The notes under the pieces: model-generated | Told to the model about the DNA's origin: nothing | The model's input: the letters and a program-made list of their open reading frames with translations, nothing else | Database searches by the model: none | Made by a program: the position numbers and the translations under genes | NCBI RefSeq assembly: GCF_045865695.1 | Contig: NZ_BAACAP010000209.1 | Coordinates: forward strand, 18,227 to 82,226 | Origin: Scytonema sp045865695 | Lineage (GTDB): Bacteria > Cyanobacteriota > Cyanobacteriia > Cyanobacteriales > Nostocaceae | Length of the DNA: 64,000 nucleotides | Direction of reading: 5' to 3' | Shown: piece after piece, positions 32,594 to 42,772 of the stretch | Position numbering within the stretch: the stretch's first letter is position 1 | How the letters are laid out: each line of letters starts with the position of its first letter

Positions 32594-35257
32594 TCAAAAC
32601 TCCCAACTCACATTCAATTGTGCCTCAAAAGGGTTACCAGGAAAAACTCGTAGATTACTGAAAGCTGATTCATAATACAAAATATCAAACAAATTTTTGA
32701 AGTTAGCTTCAATTCGGAAGCTGTTTGTTCGGTAATAAATAGCTGCATCAGTACGAACATAACTCGGTAACTTAAAGCTATTTCTATTATCACCAAGGCG
32801 ATCGCCCACATAAAAAACTCCTAACCCAAACCCCAATCCTTTCAAGGAACCAGAGGAGATGGTGTAACTCGTCCATAAAGAAGCAGTATATTCAGGCACG
32901 CCACCCAAAAAATTTCCTACTCTAAAAGTGTTATCACTTGTAATGCGGGGATCGTTATAAGCTAAAAAAGTGCTGACATTCCATCCTGGTAATATTTCTC
33001 CCACTACACCTAACTCAACACCCCGACTCCTCTGTTCTCCTGTTTGAACGCTAAAACCAGGATTACTGGGGTTGGGGTCGGGAGTCAGAACATTAGAATA
33101 GGTCAATTGATACAATGCCAGAGTAGCTGATAATTTGCTATCGAGAAATTCTGTTTTTACCCCCACTTCATATTGAGTCCCGCGTCGTGGCTTAAAGGAG
33201 TTACCTCGAACATCACTACCAGAAGCTTGGTCAAAAGAACGACTGTAACTGGCATAAAGAGAGACAGGTTTGATGGGTTGATAGACAATACCTACGCGGG
33301 GACTGAAGGCAGAGTCAGCTTGACTTCTGCTAATTGAAGTTATTTTACTTTCGCTCTTATTATCTACAAAGTCAAAGCGTCCTCCCAAAACCAACTTGAG
33401 GTTGTCAGCTAGAGCAATTTGGTCTTGAAGATAAACTCCTAACCAATCAATCGTAGTTTTAGCGCCAACTCTATTTAAAATCCTACCTGGAGACGACGCT
33501 CTATAAACAGGATTAAAGATATTAATAGAACCAATTTGCTGTATGGAAGTGTACTGATTCAGAATATCTCGATAAAACTCAATTCCACTCAGCAACTGAT
33601 GTTCAAGACTGCCTGTTTTGAATTTACCAACAACGTTAGTGTCTAAAATATAGTTATTCCAATAAAAATCTGATTCCAATCGTTGGTACTGTCGAGTTAG
33701 AGTGCGGTTATTTTGTAGACCAGTAGGAAATGTGGTAGCTTGGGGTATCCAATCTACAAACGAAGCCCGAAAGGCATTTCGTAAAGACCAATTGTTACTA
33801 AAGCGATGCTCAAAAGAGTAGCCGATTCTAGTTAAAGTACGTATTGCCCTATCTAAATCTGGTTCTCCCAAGAAGCGATCGCGCTTAATTTCACCATTAG
33901 GATTAGACTGCACCGTCCCTGATGCAGGTAGACCGGGTTCAAAAAAGTTAAGCCGTGATTTTTGATAATCGCCTTCAAAAGTCAGCTTAGTGTTATTTCC
34001 AAGAAGCCAAGTCACCACTGGTGCAACGAAAGTCCGCTCGCTTCCTTGAAAATCAATAAAACTGCCTGAATTTTCATAGGAAGCATTTAAGCGATACAAC
34101 AGCTTTTTATCACTTGTTAGGGGACCTGAGATGTCAATCGAAGGTCGGTATAAACTGTAACTACCAATTTTTAACTGCAACTCGTAGAAAGGATCGCTAA
34201 GTGGTTGTTTAGTGACTAAATTGATAGCGCCCCCTGGTATACCCTGACCGTAAAGTACAGAAGATGGTCCTCGCAAAACCTCTACTTGTTCGATGTTAGT
34301 GAGTTCATTTCCAAAAGCTTGACCCGATAACCTGTCATAAAGACCATTCCTAAGAATTACGTTGCTAAAGCCTCGGGTGCTAGACCCGTCTGAGAGACGG
34401 AAGGAGAAGCTAGGAGCAGTATTAGGTTGTACGCCAGCATTTCTCAAAACATCACCAAGGCGATCCGCCCCTTGGTCTTCAATCAGCTGCCGAGGAATCA
34501 CTTGAATTGATTGGGGAATGTCTCGTAATGGCGTATCAGTTTTTGTTCCAACACTTGCATTAGGAACAAAATAATCCTCTTTTGAACCAATGACCTCTAG
34601 CTCTATTGGCGCAAGATTTTCCTCTGTTGACGACTGAGGTTTTGGCTGTGGAATTGTTTGCTGTTGTTCTGTAGGTGCAGGACTGCTTTGGGCAGTAGAT
34701 GCAGTACTTGTTACCCCAAATACCAAACCTTCAATAGGACTGTCAAACAACTCTACTGTTGGGACAGCCGCCTCACCCGTCACTGTTAGCCGAACAGTAT
34801 TGGCATCAGTATTGACTACTGTTATCTCAGTGATTCCTACTACTGGTTTTGCAGAACGGAAGATATTACCACTTGGTAGTTGTAACTGAGCGTTAAGTAT
34901 TTCAACAATATAGGAGTTGCCCTCGCTTCTTGGAAATACCTGTAACTTCTGACTATTAGGTGTAATTAAAATAACATCTAATCCTTTGTTAGTAGTATTC
35001 ACCTTTACCTCAGTCACTGGCACAACTTCTGTATTAGAGGGTACGCTAGGTGTTGGTGACTGTACCAGTACTTCAGCACTGATTACGGGATGCTCTACAT
35101 CGCTCAGTTGAGGAATTTTTTTGATAGGTTCAGATGCTGTTGCTAAAGCTTGTTGGGCTAATGCTTGCTCAAAGTCAGCTGAGTTTGAAACAATGACTGA
35201 GATGACTGGTATGAACCAGCGAATAGCAAAGAATATTTTTTTTCCCACAGTCCTCAC
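32594..35257 (-). CDS. TonB-dependent siderophore receptor with AMIN domain (module D)
   Basis: 887 residues, GTG start. Signal peptide (FFAIRWFIPVISVIVSNSA), AMIN domain (EVKVNTTNKGLDVILIT to VELFDSPIEG), Gln/Pro linker, TonB-box-like IELEVIG, plug (RDIPQSIQVIPRQLI, STRGFSNVILRNG, EQVEVLRGPSSVLYGQG), barrel ending LNVSWEF. It heads the minus-strand module D operon, convergent with module C. The best copy of the palindromic motif in the window is 214 bp upstream. Confidence 0.95.
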   Translation of the reverse strand: MRTVGKKIFFAIRWFIPVISVIVSNSADFEQALAQQALATASEPIKKIPQLSDVEHPVISAEVLVQSPTPSVPSNTEVVPVTEVKVNTTNKGLDVILITPNSQKLQVFPRSEGNSYIVEILNAQLQLPSGNIFRSAKPVVGITEITVVNTDANTVRLTVTGEAAVPTVELFDSPIEGLVFGVTSTASTAQSSPAPTEQQQTIPQPKPQSSTEENLAPIELEVIGSKEDYFVPNASVGTKTDTPLRDIPQSIQVIPRQLIEDQGADRLGDVLRNAGVQPNTAPSFSFRLSDGSSTRGFSNVILRNGLYDRLSGQAFGNELTNIEQVEVLRGPSSVLYGQGIPGGAINLVTKQPLSDPFYELQLKIGSYSLYRPSIDISGPLTSDKKLLYRLNASYENSGSFIDFQGSERTFVAPVVTWLLGNNTKLTFEGDYQKSRLNFFEPGLPASGTVQSNPNGEIKRDRFLGEPDLDRAIRTLTRIGYSFEHRFSNNWSLRNAFRASFVDWIPQATTFPTGLQNNRTLTRQYQRLESDFYWNNYILDTNVVGKFKTGSLEHQLLSGIEFYRDILNQYTSIQQIGSINIFNPVYRASSPGRILNRVGAKTTIDWLGVYLQDQIALADNLKLVLGGRFDFVDNKSESKITSISRSQADSAFSPRVGIVYQPIKPVSLYASYSRSFDQASGSDVRGNSFKPRRGTQYEVGVKTEFLDSKLSATLALYQLTYSNVLTPDPNPSNPGFSVQTGEQRSRGVELGVVGEILPGWNVSTFLAYNDPRITSDNTFRVGNFLGGVPEYTASLWTSYTISSGSLKGLGFGLGVFYVGDRLGDNRNSFKLPSYVRTDAAIYYRTNSFRIEANFKNLFDILYYESAFSNLRVFPGNPFEAQLNVSWEF

Positions 35258-35470
35258 ACCAATTCAAAACTGAACTCAAATCGAGTTGGGACTTCCTTAA
35301 AAAGGAGAGCCACAACAGTATACGAGGCTACATAAGCTTAGGTGTTATTTCAACACCCAAATCAGCTGATATCGACAAATTTTGGAAAGAAAACTTAAAA
35401 AATGTGAAATTTTAGTCTTTGGTAAATATAGTACATTTTGATGACTGGCAAATGTAATTTTAGTTACTTT

Positions 35471-35489
35471 TTACCAATTTAATTGGTAA
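35471..35489. promoter_or_regulatory. Palindromic uptake-gene motif before TBDR D, best copy
   Basis: TTACCAATTTAATTGGTAA sits inside a perfect inverted repeat of 12-base arms (TTTTTACCAATT / AATTGGTAAAAA) with a single central base, 35468-35492. Confidence 0.8.
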
Positions 35490-35675
35490 AAAAATATGTT
35501 TTCTTTTGCTCCACCACGATCCACGAACACAAATATTTCAGACAATCTTAATCGAGCGTCCCTAACACCGCCACAGTCACTAAAACAAATACTTCCCTAC
35601 GAACAATTATCGTTAATTATACGTAGAATAATTTGAAAATTAAGTTTTTAATATGACTAATTTGCACGGTTACGG

Positions 35676-35725
35676 TCGATGGCTGCCAAACAGCGAAAAG
35701 TTCAAGTAAGCGATCGCAACTTGTA
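35676..35725 (+). pseudogene. Short remnant of the ModA-like gene tail
   Basis: ATGGCTGCCAAACAGCGAAA with the following AGTTCAAGTAAGCGATCGC resembles the last codons of the ModA-like gene and of the fragment at 29690-29730. Only about 40 bases remain. Confidence 0.45.
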
Positions 35726-35902
35726 GGTGAGTAAACACCTATGTATCCTAATTTGAGGCTTTTGCTCTAAACCAATTCACATACCAATACCAAGCACGTT
35801 AGCAGCTGTTGATTGCTGCATCAGCGAAAACGGGGTTGTTGTCACGCGATCGCCCGATGGTTGACGCTCAGTTTTATAGATTTGATTGCATCAAATTGAC
35901 TT

Positions 35903-35921
35903 TTTCTTACATTGTTGGTAG
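35903..35921. promoter_or_regulatory. Palindromic uptake-gene motif before ModA-like gene 2, weak
   Basis: TTTCTTACATTGTTGGTAG: right arm 6 of 7, left arm poor; 162 bp before the ATG at 36083. It resembles the copy at 19742 in its TTGGTAG arm. Confidence 0.35.
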
Positions 35922-36082
35922 TATTCCGTAGGAAATAAAAATTACGTATATATCAATGTTTACAATTAAACATTGACATATATGTATATAGTAATTTCAA
36001 CCAAAGCTCAATATAACGTTTGCATAATTTATTGCCAACGTGTTTTGACTGTGACAAGCAATAGTTTTCAGTGCCAAACATC

Positions 36083-37006
36083 ATGAAAAAGCATTTATTT
36101 GCTATATCAATTGCTACTTTAATTTCAGGTGTGACGCTTCCGAGTCAGGTTCACGCTGTTACCTTGTACAATGCAGGCGCATTGAGGACTGCTTTTGGAG
36201 AAATCTCTAACAAGTTTACTGAGAAATATGGTATTCCCGTTACACAAGTGTCTGCTCCTTGTGGTTCACTCCGCGAACGCATAGAACAAGAATTTTTACT
36301 TCAAGGAGCGTCCGCAGATGTTTATGCTAGTGGGAGTATTCGCAATCCCCAAAAACTGTTTGACCAAGGTTTAAGTGGTTCTGTGGAAATTTTCACCCAA
36401 ACCCGTATAGTAGCCTTAGTAAGACCGGGGTTATCAATAACATCAGACAATTTGTTGGACGTGTTATTAGACCCTGATATTAGAGTCGCAACCTCAACAC
36501 CAATTCTAGACTCTTCTGGAGACTACGCCCAAGAGATATTTCAAAAAGCTGATAGTATCAAACCAGGCAGCTTTCAAATTTTAAATGATAAAGCTTTACG
36601 TCTAGTGGGTGGCGCTCCCACGACCGTTACTCCTCCTGCTGGTGTAGATACCTTCAAATATATTTTGGAAGATGAAAAGCTAGCAGATGTAGCTCTAGTT
36701 TATTACACAGTGGGTCTGGCATCAGTCGCAGCTGCATCTGACCTACAAATTGTGGAATTACCAGATAACTTGGCAACAAATGCAACCTTCAGCTTGACTG
36801 TTCTTAAGGGAGCAGACCCAGATGGAGAGAAATTGGCTCAGTATATTCTCTCACCAGAAGGGCAAGAAATTCTATCAAAGTATGGGTTTCCAAGTCCATA
36901 CAACTCTGAATCTGCACCTGAATGGCTTGGAGTTGCAGGTCTAGTAATTGCTGTGGGGTTAACAGCAGTTACTCAAATAAATAGGTTTACCAAGACTCAA
37001 TTATAA
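36083..37006 (+). CDS. ModA-like substrate-binding protein with C-terminal membrane anchor (second copy)
   Basis: 307 residues from the ATG at 36083 (a GTG at 36071 adds four). Signal peptide MKKHLFAISIATLISG to QVHA. ModA-like features: NAGALRTAFGEISNKFTEKYG, SAPCGSLRERIEQ, ASADVYASGSI, ADVALVYYTVGL and YILSPEGQEILSKYGF. A hydrophobic segment (WLGVAGLVIAVGLTAV) then ends the protein with a basic tail. It is about as distant from 19961 as two ligand types might be. It is followed 60 bases later by a molybdopterin-fold protein on the same strand, which supports a molybdate/tungstate connection, but no ABC permease follows. Confidence 0.85.
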   Translation: MKKHLFAISIATLISGVTLPSQVHAVTLYNAGALRTAFGEISNKFTEKYGIPVTQVSAPCGSLRERIEQEFLLQGASADVYASGSIRNPQKLFDQGLSGSVEIFTQTRIVALVRPGLSITSDNLLDVLLDPDIRVATSTPILDSSGDYAQEIFQKADSIKPGSFQILNDKALRLVGGAPTTVTPPAGVDTFKYILEDEKLADVALVYYTVGLASVAAASDLQIVELPDNLATNATFSLTVLKGADPDGEKLAQYILSPEGQEILSKYGFPSPYNSESAPEWLGVAGLVIAVGLTAVTQINRFTKTQL

Positions 37007-37066
37007 AATCGGTAGCTTTAATCATCAATTTCCCTAATAATACGCTGTAAAATCAAGACATAACTT

Positions 37067-37708
37067 ATGCATCTGAATCGTCGTTTTGCTTACGTAGCCT
37101 TCATATCCTTAACGCTATCGATAGCACTGTCAATAATGCTATCGGTAATAGGGATAGAACAACTGACTTTAGCAAATCCTCCATCAAAACCAAATTTAAT
37201 CTCTTTAGCTCGGGAGGGGTGTGATGGTGGTTTTTCGGAAGAAATTCGCGTGGGTGGTCAAGTTGTAAATCCGAAGACTTTTACATTAGCAGACCTTCAA
37301 TCATTGCCGCCAGAGGAAGTTCAAGTAAACTACATAACGATGCAAGGACCAGAAAGTCATACTTATGTAGGAGTCCCTTTGTGGACACTGATTCAGTTAG
37401 CAGGGGGACTTAAACCCAATCCTGACCTAACAGTGAACAACAACTCAATCCGGCAGTATATTGCTTTAGATGCCACTAACTGCTATCAAGTGGTTGTAGG
37501 AGTAGGGGAGGTCGATCCTGACTATGAAGGCAAACAAGTACTAGTAGCATATGCAACTAAAGATGACCCATCCGAAGCGCCACAACTGTTGGGAGATAGG
37601 GGATTTGCTCGTCTAGTAGTGCCTGGGGATAAAAGGGGTGGACGTTATATTTTCAATATCAGGCGGATCTCTGTGTTCTATTCTCCTTTTTCTCGTTATC
37701 AACTCTGA
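37067..37708 (+). CDS. Exported molybdopterin-binding-fold (sulfite-oxidase-like) protein
   Basis: 213 residues with an N-terminal membrane/signal segment (AFISLTLSIALSIMLSVIG). The rest follows the oxidoreductase molybdopterin-binding domain pattern: RVGGQVVNPKTFTLADLQSL, YVGVPLWTLIQLAGG, LVAYATKDD and GFARLVVPGDKRGGRYIFNI. It is short compared with true sulfite oxidases, and the cofactor-ligating Cys is not evident, so it may bind a ligand without catalysis. It lies 60 bp after the ModA-like gene and is probably co-transcribed. Confidence 0.8.
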   Translation: MHLNRRFAYVAFISLTLSIALSIMLSVIGIEQLTLANPPSKPNLISLAREGCDGGFSEEIRVGGQVVNPKTFTLADLQSLPPEEVQVNYITMQGPESHTYVGVPLWTLIQLAGGLKPNPDLTVNNNSIRQYIALDATNCYQVVVGVGEVDPDYEGKQVLVAYATKDDPSEAPQLLGDRGFARLVVPGDKRGGRYIFNIRRISVFYSPFSRYQL

Positions 37709-38109
37709 GCGATCGCTACATTTGAATGAAACTGAAAATTAGCTTTCTTCGGAGCTTAACGTTCGCGTTATTGTTTTGCCGCAACAAGTTATTCTTCCAA
37801 AGAACAACAAAAAAACTTCTTGAGGAGGCATTTTACAGTCGATTGAACTAGTTTGATAATTCTGCTGTCTATTTGCTTGACAATAGAGAGAGTAGTGTTT
37901 GTCAAAGTTTTATTACCAACTTGCTTGGTAAAGTACTCGATAACTGGTACTATTTTTGCATCAATAATTATGAATTTGCCCCTATTTACAGGACATGAAA
38001 TAAGGGCAAATATTGCATGGATAGCAGTAGAAAGAGTTATTAGCTTTTAATAAACTCTGATTTGATTGACTATGTGGTTAACATTTTTGACCAAGTGGGT
38101 GTGTGAGGT
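37709..38109. other. Upstream region of TBDR E
   Basis: No gene is recognised. It contains the palindromic motif at 37913-37931, about 180 bp before the receptor. Confidence 0.5.
37913..37931. promoter_or_regulatory. Palindromic uptake-gene motif before TBDR E
   Basis: TTACCAACTTGCTTGGTAA: both 7-base arms are perfect, 5-base spacer. Confidence 0.8.
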
Positions 38110-40695
38110 ATGAATTTACAGATAATATCTATCTTTTTCTGGCAAAGTCTATTGGTGACAAGTTCATTGTTTGCGTTTACTGTTCCTGTTCTGGGAAAAG
38201 AGATACCAACTAGAAAAATCTCCCTGCTTAACCAGATAAAGCGTCCCAAGACCCAGATGCTTGTGCAGTCACAAACACCTACTTCCCAAACAGAAGTAAT
38301 ATCAGTGACGGGAGTGAAGGTTAATAGCACTGATAAGGGTTTGGAGGTGATTTTAGAAACGGGTGTGAAGAGCGATCGCTTGCAAGTAACTCCGAAAATT
38401 GAGGGTAACTCTTATATTGCAGACATACCTAACGCTCAGTTGCGCTTAATTAGTGGCGATCGCTTTCGTGAATCAAAGCCAGCAGCGGGAATTGCTGAGG
38501 TGACTGTTACTAATGTCGATGCTAACAGTATTCGGGTGACAGTAACGGGTGAAGCTCTTGTGCCAACAGTGGAGTTGTTTGACAGTAATGAAGGGTTGGT
38601 ATTTGGGGTGAGTACGGTGACATTAACTGTACAACAGCCGACACAGACAACTCCAAAACCAGCAAATGAAGACAAGCAGCCAATTGAGTTAGAGGTAATT
38701 GGCACACCAGAAGGAAGTTATCAAGTTCCTAGGACGAGTGTGGGGACAAAGACAGAAACACCACTGCGGGATATTCCTCAATCGATTCAGATTGCGCCTC
38801 GACAACTCATTGAAGACCAAGGAGCGCGTGATGTTCAGGATGTACTCAAAAATTTTGGCATAGTGCAGAGTGTGTTTGGCCCGTCCCGCTCAACAACTTC
38901 ATTTGGTATTCGGGGATTTGAAGGTTTAAATACTCTCCGGAATGGTTTAAGGGATAATGTCAACCGTTCAACTCTTGGAACCAATCTCACCAACGTAGAG
39001 CGCATTGAGGTTCTTAAGGGACCTGGTTCCATACTCTACGGTCAAGGTAATCCCGGCGGTACAGTCAATATTGTTACAAAACAGCCACTTTCAGAACCGT
39101 ACTACTCAATAGAACTGTCTGGTGGTAGCTATGACTTCTATAAACCCGCAATTGACTTTTCTGGTCCAGTCACCTCCGATAAAAAGCTTTTGTATCGCCT
39201 GAATGTTTCTTACGAAAATTCTAATTATTTTCGTGATTATATACATGGAATCCTTCTGAACATCGCACCAGTACTTACTTATCGCTTTAATGAAAATACG
39301 AAGCTAACTTTAGAAGCAGAGTATCAAAATAGGTCAGTACCCATCGATCCAGGTCTTCCAGCAGCAGGAACAGTATCGCGCAACCCCAATGGCAAGATAC
39401 CACTGGAGCGTTACTTAGGAGAAGAAGGCACCGATTTAGGCAAACGCCGGACGTACCGCATCGGCTATGACTTCGAGCATCGTTTTAATGAAAACTGGTC
39501 GTTGCAGAACACTTTTCATCTTTTATCTCTAAATTTTGACCAAAAAGCCACTTTTCCTCTATCTCTACAAGCAAATAATCGTTTTCTCACTCGCAGAATT
39601 CAAGAATATTCTGATTCTATTTGGGACAACTACATTATAGATACTCATGTTGTTGGTAAAGTTAACACTGGTAGCATTCAACATCAACTACTCTTAGGCT
39701 TCGATCTATATCGAGATATAATCTTTTTCAGCCCGACAACACAACAAAACCTCGCTCTTATTAATGTGTTTAATCCAGTTTATAGACAACCAAGAGGTTC
39801 TATTGCCGTTGCAAACAAGAGTCTAACGAGAAATGATGCTATAGGTATTTATTTACAAGACCAAATTGCGTTGACTGGTAATCTCAAGCTACTTCTGGGC
39901 GGACGCTTTGACTATATAGAGAATTACGTTAGAAATACAAATTTTCTTACGAATAGGACTACGATCGCCTATCAGCCCGACTCTGCCTTTAGTCCAAGGG
40001 TTGGTATTGTTTATCAACCAATTGAACCGATATCTCTTTATGCTAGTTATGACCGCTCGTTTTTGCAGAACGTTGGCAGTGGCTTTGGCGGTGTACTATA
40101 CCAACCATCTCGCGGTACTCAATATGAAGTGGGTGTAAAAACTGATTGGTTAAATAATAAATTGTCTGCCAACTTAGCGTTGTATCAACTGACATTTGAT
40201 AATGTTTTAACCAACGATTTACGAAATCCCGGCTTCAACGTGCAAACTGGTGAGCAAAGAAGTCGAGGTGTGGAACTAAATTTAGTGGGAGAAATTTTGC
40301 CGGGATGGAATATAATTGCTTCCTATAATTACATAGATGCACGGATTACAAAGGACAACACATACAAAGTAGGTAACCGCATAAATAACGCGCCAGAAAA
40401 CAGCTTGAGTTTGTGGAACACTTACATCATTCCCTCTGGAGGCTGGAAAGGATTTGGAGGTGGTATAGGTTTATATTATGTGGGTGAAAGAGAAGGAGAT
40501 TTAGGCAACACCTTCCAACTACCTTCCTACTTCAGGACGGACGCAGCGATTTATTACCGGAGAAACAATCTCAATGTTGCGCTCAATCTGAAAAATATAT
40601 TTAATGTTGACTACTTTCAAAGCGCCCGCAGTAGTCTGCAAGTTTATCCGGGCGATCCGTTTACCGCTGAGTTCACAGTGAGGTGGCAGTTTTGA
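38110..40695 (+). CDS. TonB-dependent siderophore receptor with AMIN domain (module E)
   Basis: 861 residues, ATG preceded by GTGAGG. Signal peptide (SIFFWQSLLVTSSLFAF to VLGK), AMIN domain (GVKVNSTDKGLEVILET to VELFDSNEG), linker, TonB-box-like IELEVIG, plug (RDIPQSIQIAPRQLI, FGIRGFEG, ERIEVLKGPGSILYGQG), barrel ending FTVRWQF. It heads module E, which has the TBDR-oxygenase-SBP order seen also in module B. Confidence 0.95.
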   Translation: MNLQIISIFFWQSLLVTSSLFAFTVPVLGKEIPTRKISLLNQIKRPKTQMLVQSQTPTSQTEVISVTGVKVNSTDKGLEVILETGVKSDRLQVTPKIEGNSYIADIPNAQLRLISGDRFRESKPAAGIAEVTVTNVDANSIRVTVTGEALVPTVELFDSNEGLVFGVSTVTLTVQQPTQTTPKPANEDKQPIELEVIGTPEGSYQVPRTSVGTKTETPLRDIPQSIQIAPRQLIEDQGARDVQDVLKNFGIVQSVFGPSRSTTSFGIRGFEGLNTLRNGLRDNVNRSTLGTNLTNVERIEVLKGPGSILYGQGNPGGTVNIVTKQPLSEPYYSIELSGGSYDFYKPAIDFSGPVTSDKKLLYRLNVSYENSNYFRDYIHGILLNIAPVLTYRFNENTKLTLEAEYQNRSVPIDPGLPAAGTVSRNPNGKIPLERYLGEEGTDLGKRRTYRIGYDFEHRFNENWSLQNTFHLLSLNFDQKATFPLSLQANNRFLTRRIQEYSDSIWDNYIIDTHVVGKVNTGSIQHQLLLGFDLYRDIIFFSPTTQQNLALINVFNPVYRQPRGSIAVANKSLTRNDAIGIYLQDQIALTGNLKLLLGGRFDYIENYVRNTNFLTNRTTIAYQPDSAFSPRVGIVYQPIEPISLYASYDRSFLQNVGSGFGGVLYQPSRGTQYEVGVKTDWLNNKLSANLALYQLTFDNVLTNDLRNPGFNVQTGEQRSRGVELNLVGEILPGWNIIASYNYIDARITKDNTYKVGNRINNAPENSLSLWNTYIIPSGGWKGFGGGIGLYYVGEREGDLGNTFQLPSYFRTDAAIYYRRNNLNVALNLKNIFNVDYFQSARSSLQVYPGDPFTAEFTVRWQF

Positions 40696-40760
40696 GAAAT
40701 ATTGCGATCGCATGAACTTGATGAGTTATTTCGGTACTTAGTATAGGAGTAGAATTAAGA

Positions 40761-41444
40761 ATGGTGTTAAATTGGTCAGCCCTACAAATGGCTGTGGTTT
40801 ATGAGACTCCATACCGATGGATCTTGTTTGAGGATATCATTGCTACTGATGCCAAGTTCGAGTTGATGAACAGCTACCCTTCAAAAGAACAGTTTAGAGA
40901 ATTGGGAGAAGGGGATATTAGTTTAGCAATACCAGTATTTGCAAAACAAGAAGTTGTTTCCCAACTCAGAGAGATTAACGAACATTGGCGAAGCCGAGTT
41001 GAGTCAGGTATAATTACTTCTAATATTCCAAACTGTAATGAGATTTGGCAGAGGTTCTTTGAGGAATTATGGTCACTTGCTTATCTAAAAGTGATGGGAA
41101 AGCTTTCGGGATTGAAGTTAGAAAACTGTCTCATGACTATAGGTTTTCGTCGATTTCACTCTGGACACGCTAAATTCTGGGTTCCCCACACCGATGGTTC
41201 CCACAGAGTCCTAACTCATCTCTTCTACTTCAATGAAGAATGGTCTAATGACTGGGGAGGTTGCTTGCAAATTCTCTTGCAAAAGGATACTTCTAGTGTT
41301 GTTTACAGTATTCCTCCGCTAATTGGTTCTTCGGTCGCTTTGGTAGAAACTGGTAAATCCTGGCACGTAATTACCCCAATTTCACCCCAAGCACCACAGC
41401 ACCGATTAACGATGCAGACAGTCTTTTGGCTTCCCTCATCGTAG
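40761..41444 (+). CDS. Small 2OG-Fe(II) oxygenase-like protein (module E)
   Basis: 227 residues. Triad H143-T-D145, H202 (KSWHVITP) and R215. Very close to the module B copy, sharing MTIGFRRFHSGHAKFW, LTHLFYFNEEW and QHRLTMQTVFW. It follows the receptor by 65 bases. The B/E pair probably acts on the same substrate. Cytoplasmic by lack of a signal peptide. Confidence 0.85.
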   Translation: MVLNWSALQMAVVYETPYRWILFEDIIATDAKFELMNSYPSKEQFRELGEGDISLAIPVFAKQEVVSQLREINEHWRSRVESGIITSNIPNCNEIWQRFFEELWSLAYLKVMGKLSGLKLENCLMTIGFRRFHSGHAKFWVPHTDGSHRVLTHLFYFNEEWSNDWGGCLQILLQKDTSSVVYSIPPLIGSSVALVETGKSWHVITPISPQAPQHRLTMQTVFWLPSS

Positions 41445-41652
41445 TTATCCAACTTTGCTTTCGATAGTAAACCAGTTGGCGCTCAACAATTCCTAGTGGT
41501 CTGTTAACCCACAATTGACGGGTGAAATAAAACCACGAAGACGCGAAGTACGCTAAGGAAGAGAAGGAGAGGATAAGCCGCCCCTCAATTCAAATTTGAC
41601 AGAGTACTACTTGGAGGCACTATTAAATATATGGACTGGGAGTGATTAGGCT

Positions 41653-42642
41653 GTGGCTCGTACTCTACGATTGTTTCTAGTTGGACTGTTAGCACTTTTG
41701 ATACTAAATATTCTAAGCTATCATATTCCCAAAATGACCGATCTCAGCAGTTGGAACCATTCCTCGACTGCATCGCGTTTACAAACTACCCACTTAGTAA
41801 AACACGCAATGGGTGAAACAGAAGTTCCCCTTCATCCCAAACGAGTTGTAGCACTGCATTGGTATGCTACGGAAGTTGCTGGTCTATTTGGTATCAAGCT
41901 TCTCGGCGCTCCTGTACCAATACTACACCCAGAGTTGAAACGAGATGATTTTGTGAATTTGGGCTGGTTTCCACCCAACATGGAGAAAGTCGTAGCGCTC
42001 AAACCTGATTTGTTGTTAGGTAGTGCTGGCTGGTTCAAAGACACTTACAATCTGTGGTCGCAAATTGCACCTACTGTTTTAGATAGCATGAAATACAACG
42101 GGCAATGGAAAGAACCATTTATAGAAATTGTAGAAGCACTGGGTCAAACCGAGTCAGCCAAACAAATTGTGGCACAATACAATGCACGGGTAGCAGAGTT
42201 TAAACACTTGATGGGCGATCGCCTGAAAACGACCAAAGTATCTGTAGTGCAGATTATGCCTGGGTCGATTAATTTGTTGAAAAAAAGTGCTTTTTCTGGC
42301 GTAATTTTAGAGGACTTGGGTCTTACACGTCCTCCTTTACAAGATCAGGATGCAAAAACCTCTCTACAACTAGGGGGAAACCCAGTTAACGAGCGCATAT
42401 CTGAAGAACTACTCCCTTTGGTGGATGCGGATATTCTATTTGTTGTCCCTTTCAGTTTTAATAAAAAAGACAATTACCAACAAATGGTCGAGCAATTAAT
42501 GGCACAACCTTTGTGGAGAAAACTCAAGGTTGTGCAGCAAGGTAAAGTTCATGTCATGGGAGAATATTGGCTTGCAGGCAGCTATTTGTCAGCTAATAGA
42601 GTGCTGGATGATTTGTTTCGTTATCTTTTGCCAGAGAAATAG
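41653..42642 (+). CDS. FecB-type binding protein lacking the lipobox Cys (module E)
   Basis: 329 residues, GTG start. The N-terminus (TLRLFLVGLLALLILNILSY) aligns with the module B signal (LKLVGLLALAILSSC) but has no Cys, so it cannot be lipidated in the usual way and would stay as a membrane-anchored or cleaved protein. The fold is otherwise complete: MGETEVPLHPKRVVALHWYA, NMEKVVALKPDLLLGS, VHVMGEYWLAGSYLSANRVL. It is separated from the oxygenase by about 200 bases that include a dispersed-repeat-like stretch (ACCACGAAGACGCGAAGTAC). Confidence 0.92.
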   Translation: MARTLRLFLVGLLALLILNILSYHIPKMTDLSSWNHSSTASRLQTTHLVKHAMGETEVPLHPKRVVALHWYATEVAGLFGIKLLGAPVPILHPELKRDDFVNLGWFPPNMEKVVALKPDLLLGSAGWFKDTYNLWSQIAPTVLDSMKYNGQWKEPFIEIVEALGQTESAKQIVAQYNARVAEFKHLMGDRLKTTKVSVVQIMPGSINLLKKSAFSGVILEDLGLTRPPLQDQDAKTSLQLGGNPVNERISEELLPLVDADILFVVPFSFNKKDNYQQMVEQLMAQPLWRKLKVVQQGKVHVMGEYWLAGSYLSANRVLDDLFRYLLPEK

Positions 42643-42676
42643 CGTCAATGACTGCTATTTTTAGCATATTTACTAA

Positions 42677-42693
42677 ATGCTATCGGATAGCAT
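42677..42693. promoter_or_regulatory. Inverted repeat upstream of molbindin gene
   Basis: ATGCTAT, 3-base loop, ATAGCAT. It lies 80 bp before the molbindin start and after the module E SBP gene. It could be a small terminator or an operator. A right half of the uptake motif (TTGGTAA) is also present at 42728-42734. Confidence 0.35.
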
Positions 42694-42772
42694 CTGACCT
42701 AGAGGAGATAATTATGTAACTAGACGGTTGGTAATATACAGAAAGTTAAAAACAACCAGGGAGTGTCAGAAT

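Larger units (their letters stand above)
35258..36082. other. Divergent intergenic region between TBDR D and ModA-like gene 2
   Basis: Holds a perfect palindromic motif (35471-35489), a short remnant of the ModA-like tail around 35680-35715 (WLPNSEKFK or, in frame, MAAKQRKVQ), two HIP1 sites and a weak palindromic motif (35903-35921). No intact gene is seen in these 825 bases. Confidence 0.5.

Noticed and set aside
42716..42734. Possible operator copy before molbindin
   Set aside because: Only the right half TTGGTAA matches; the left arm does not.
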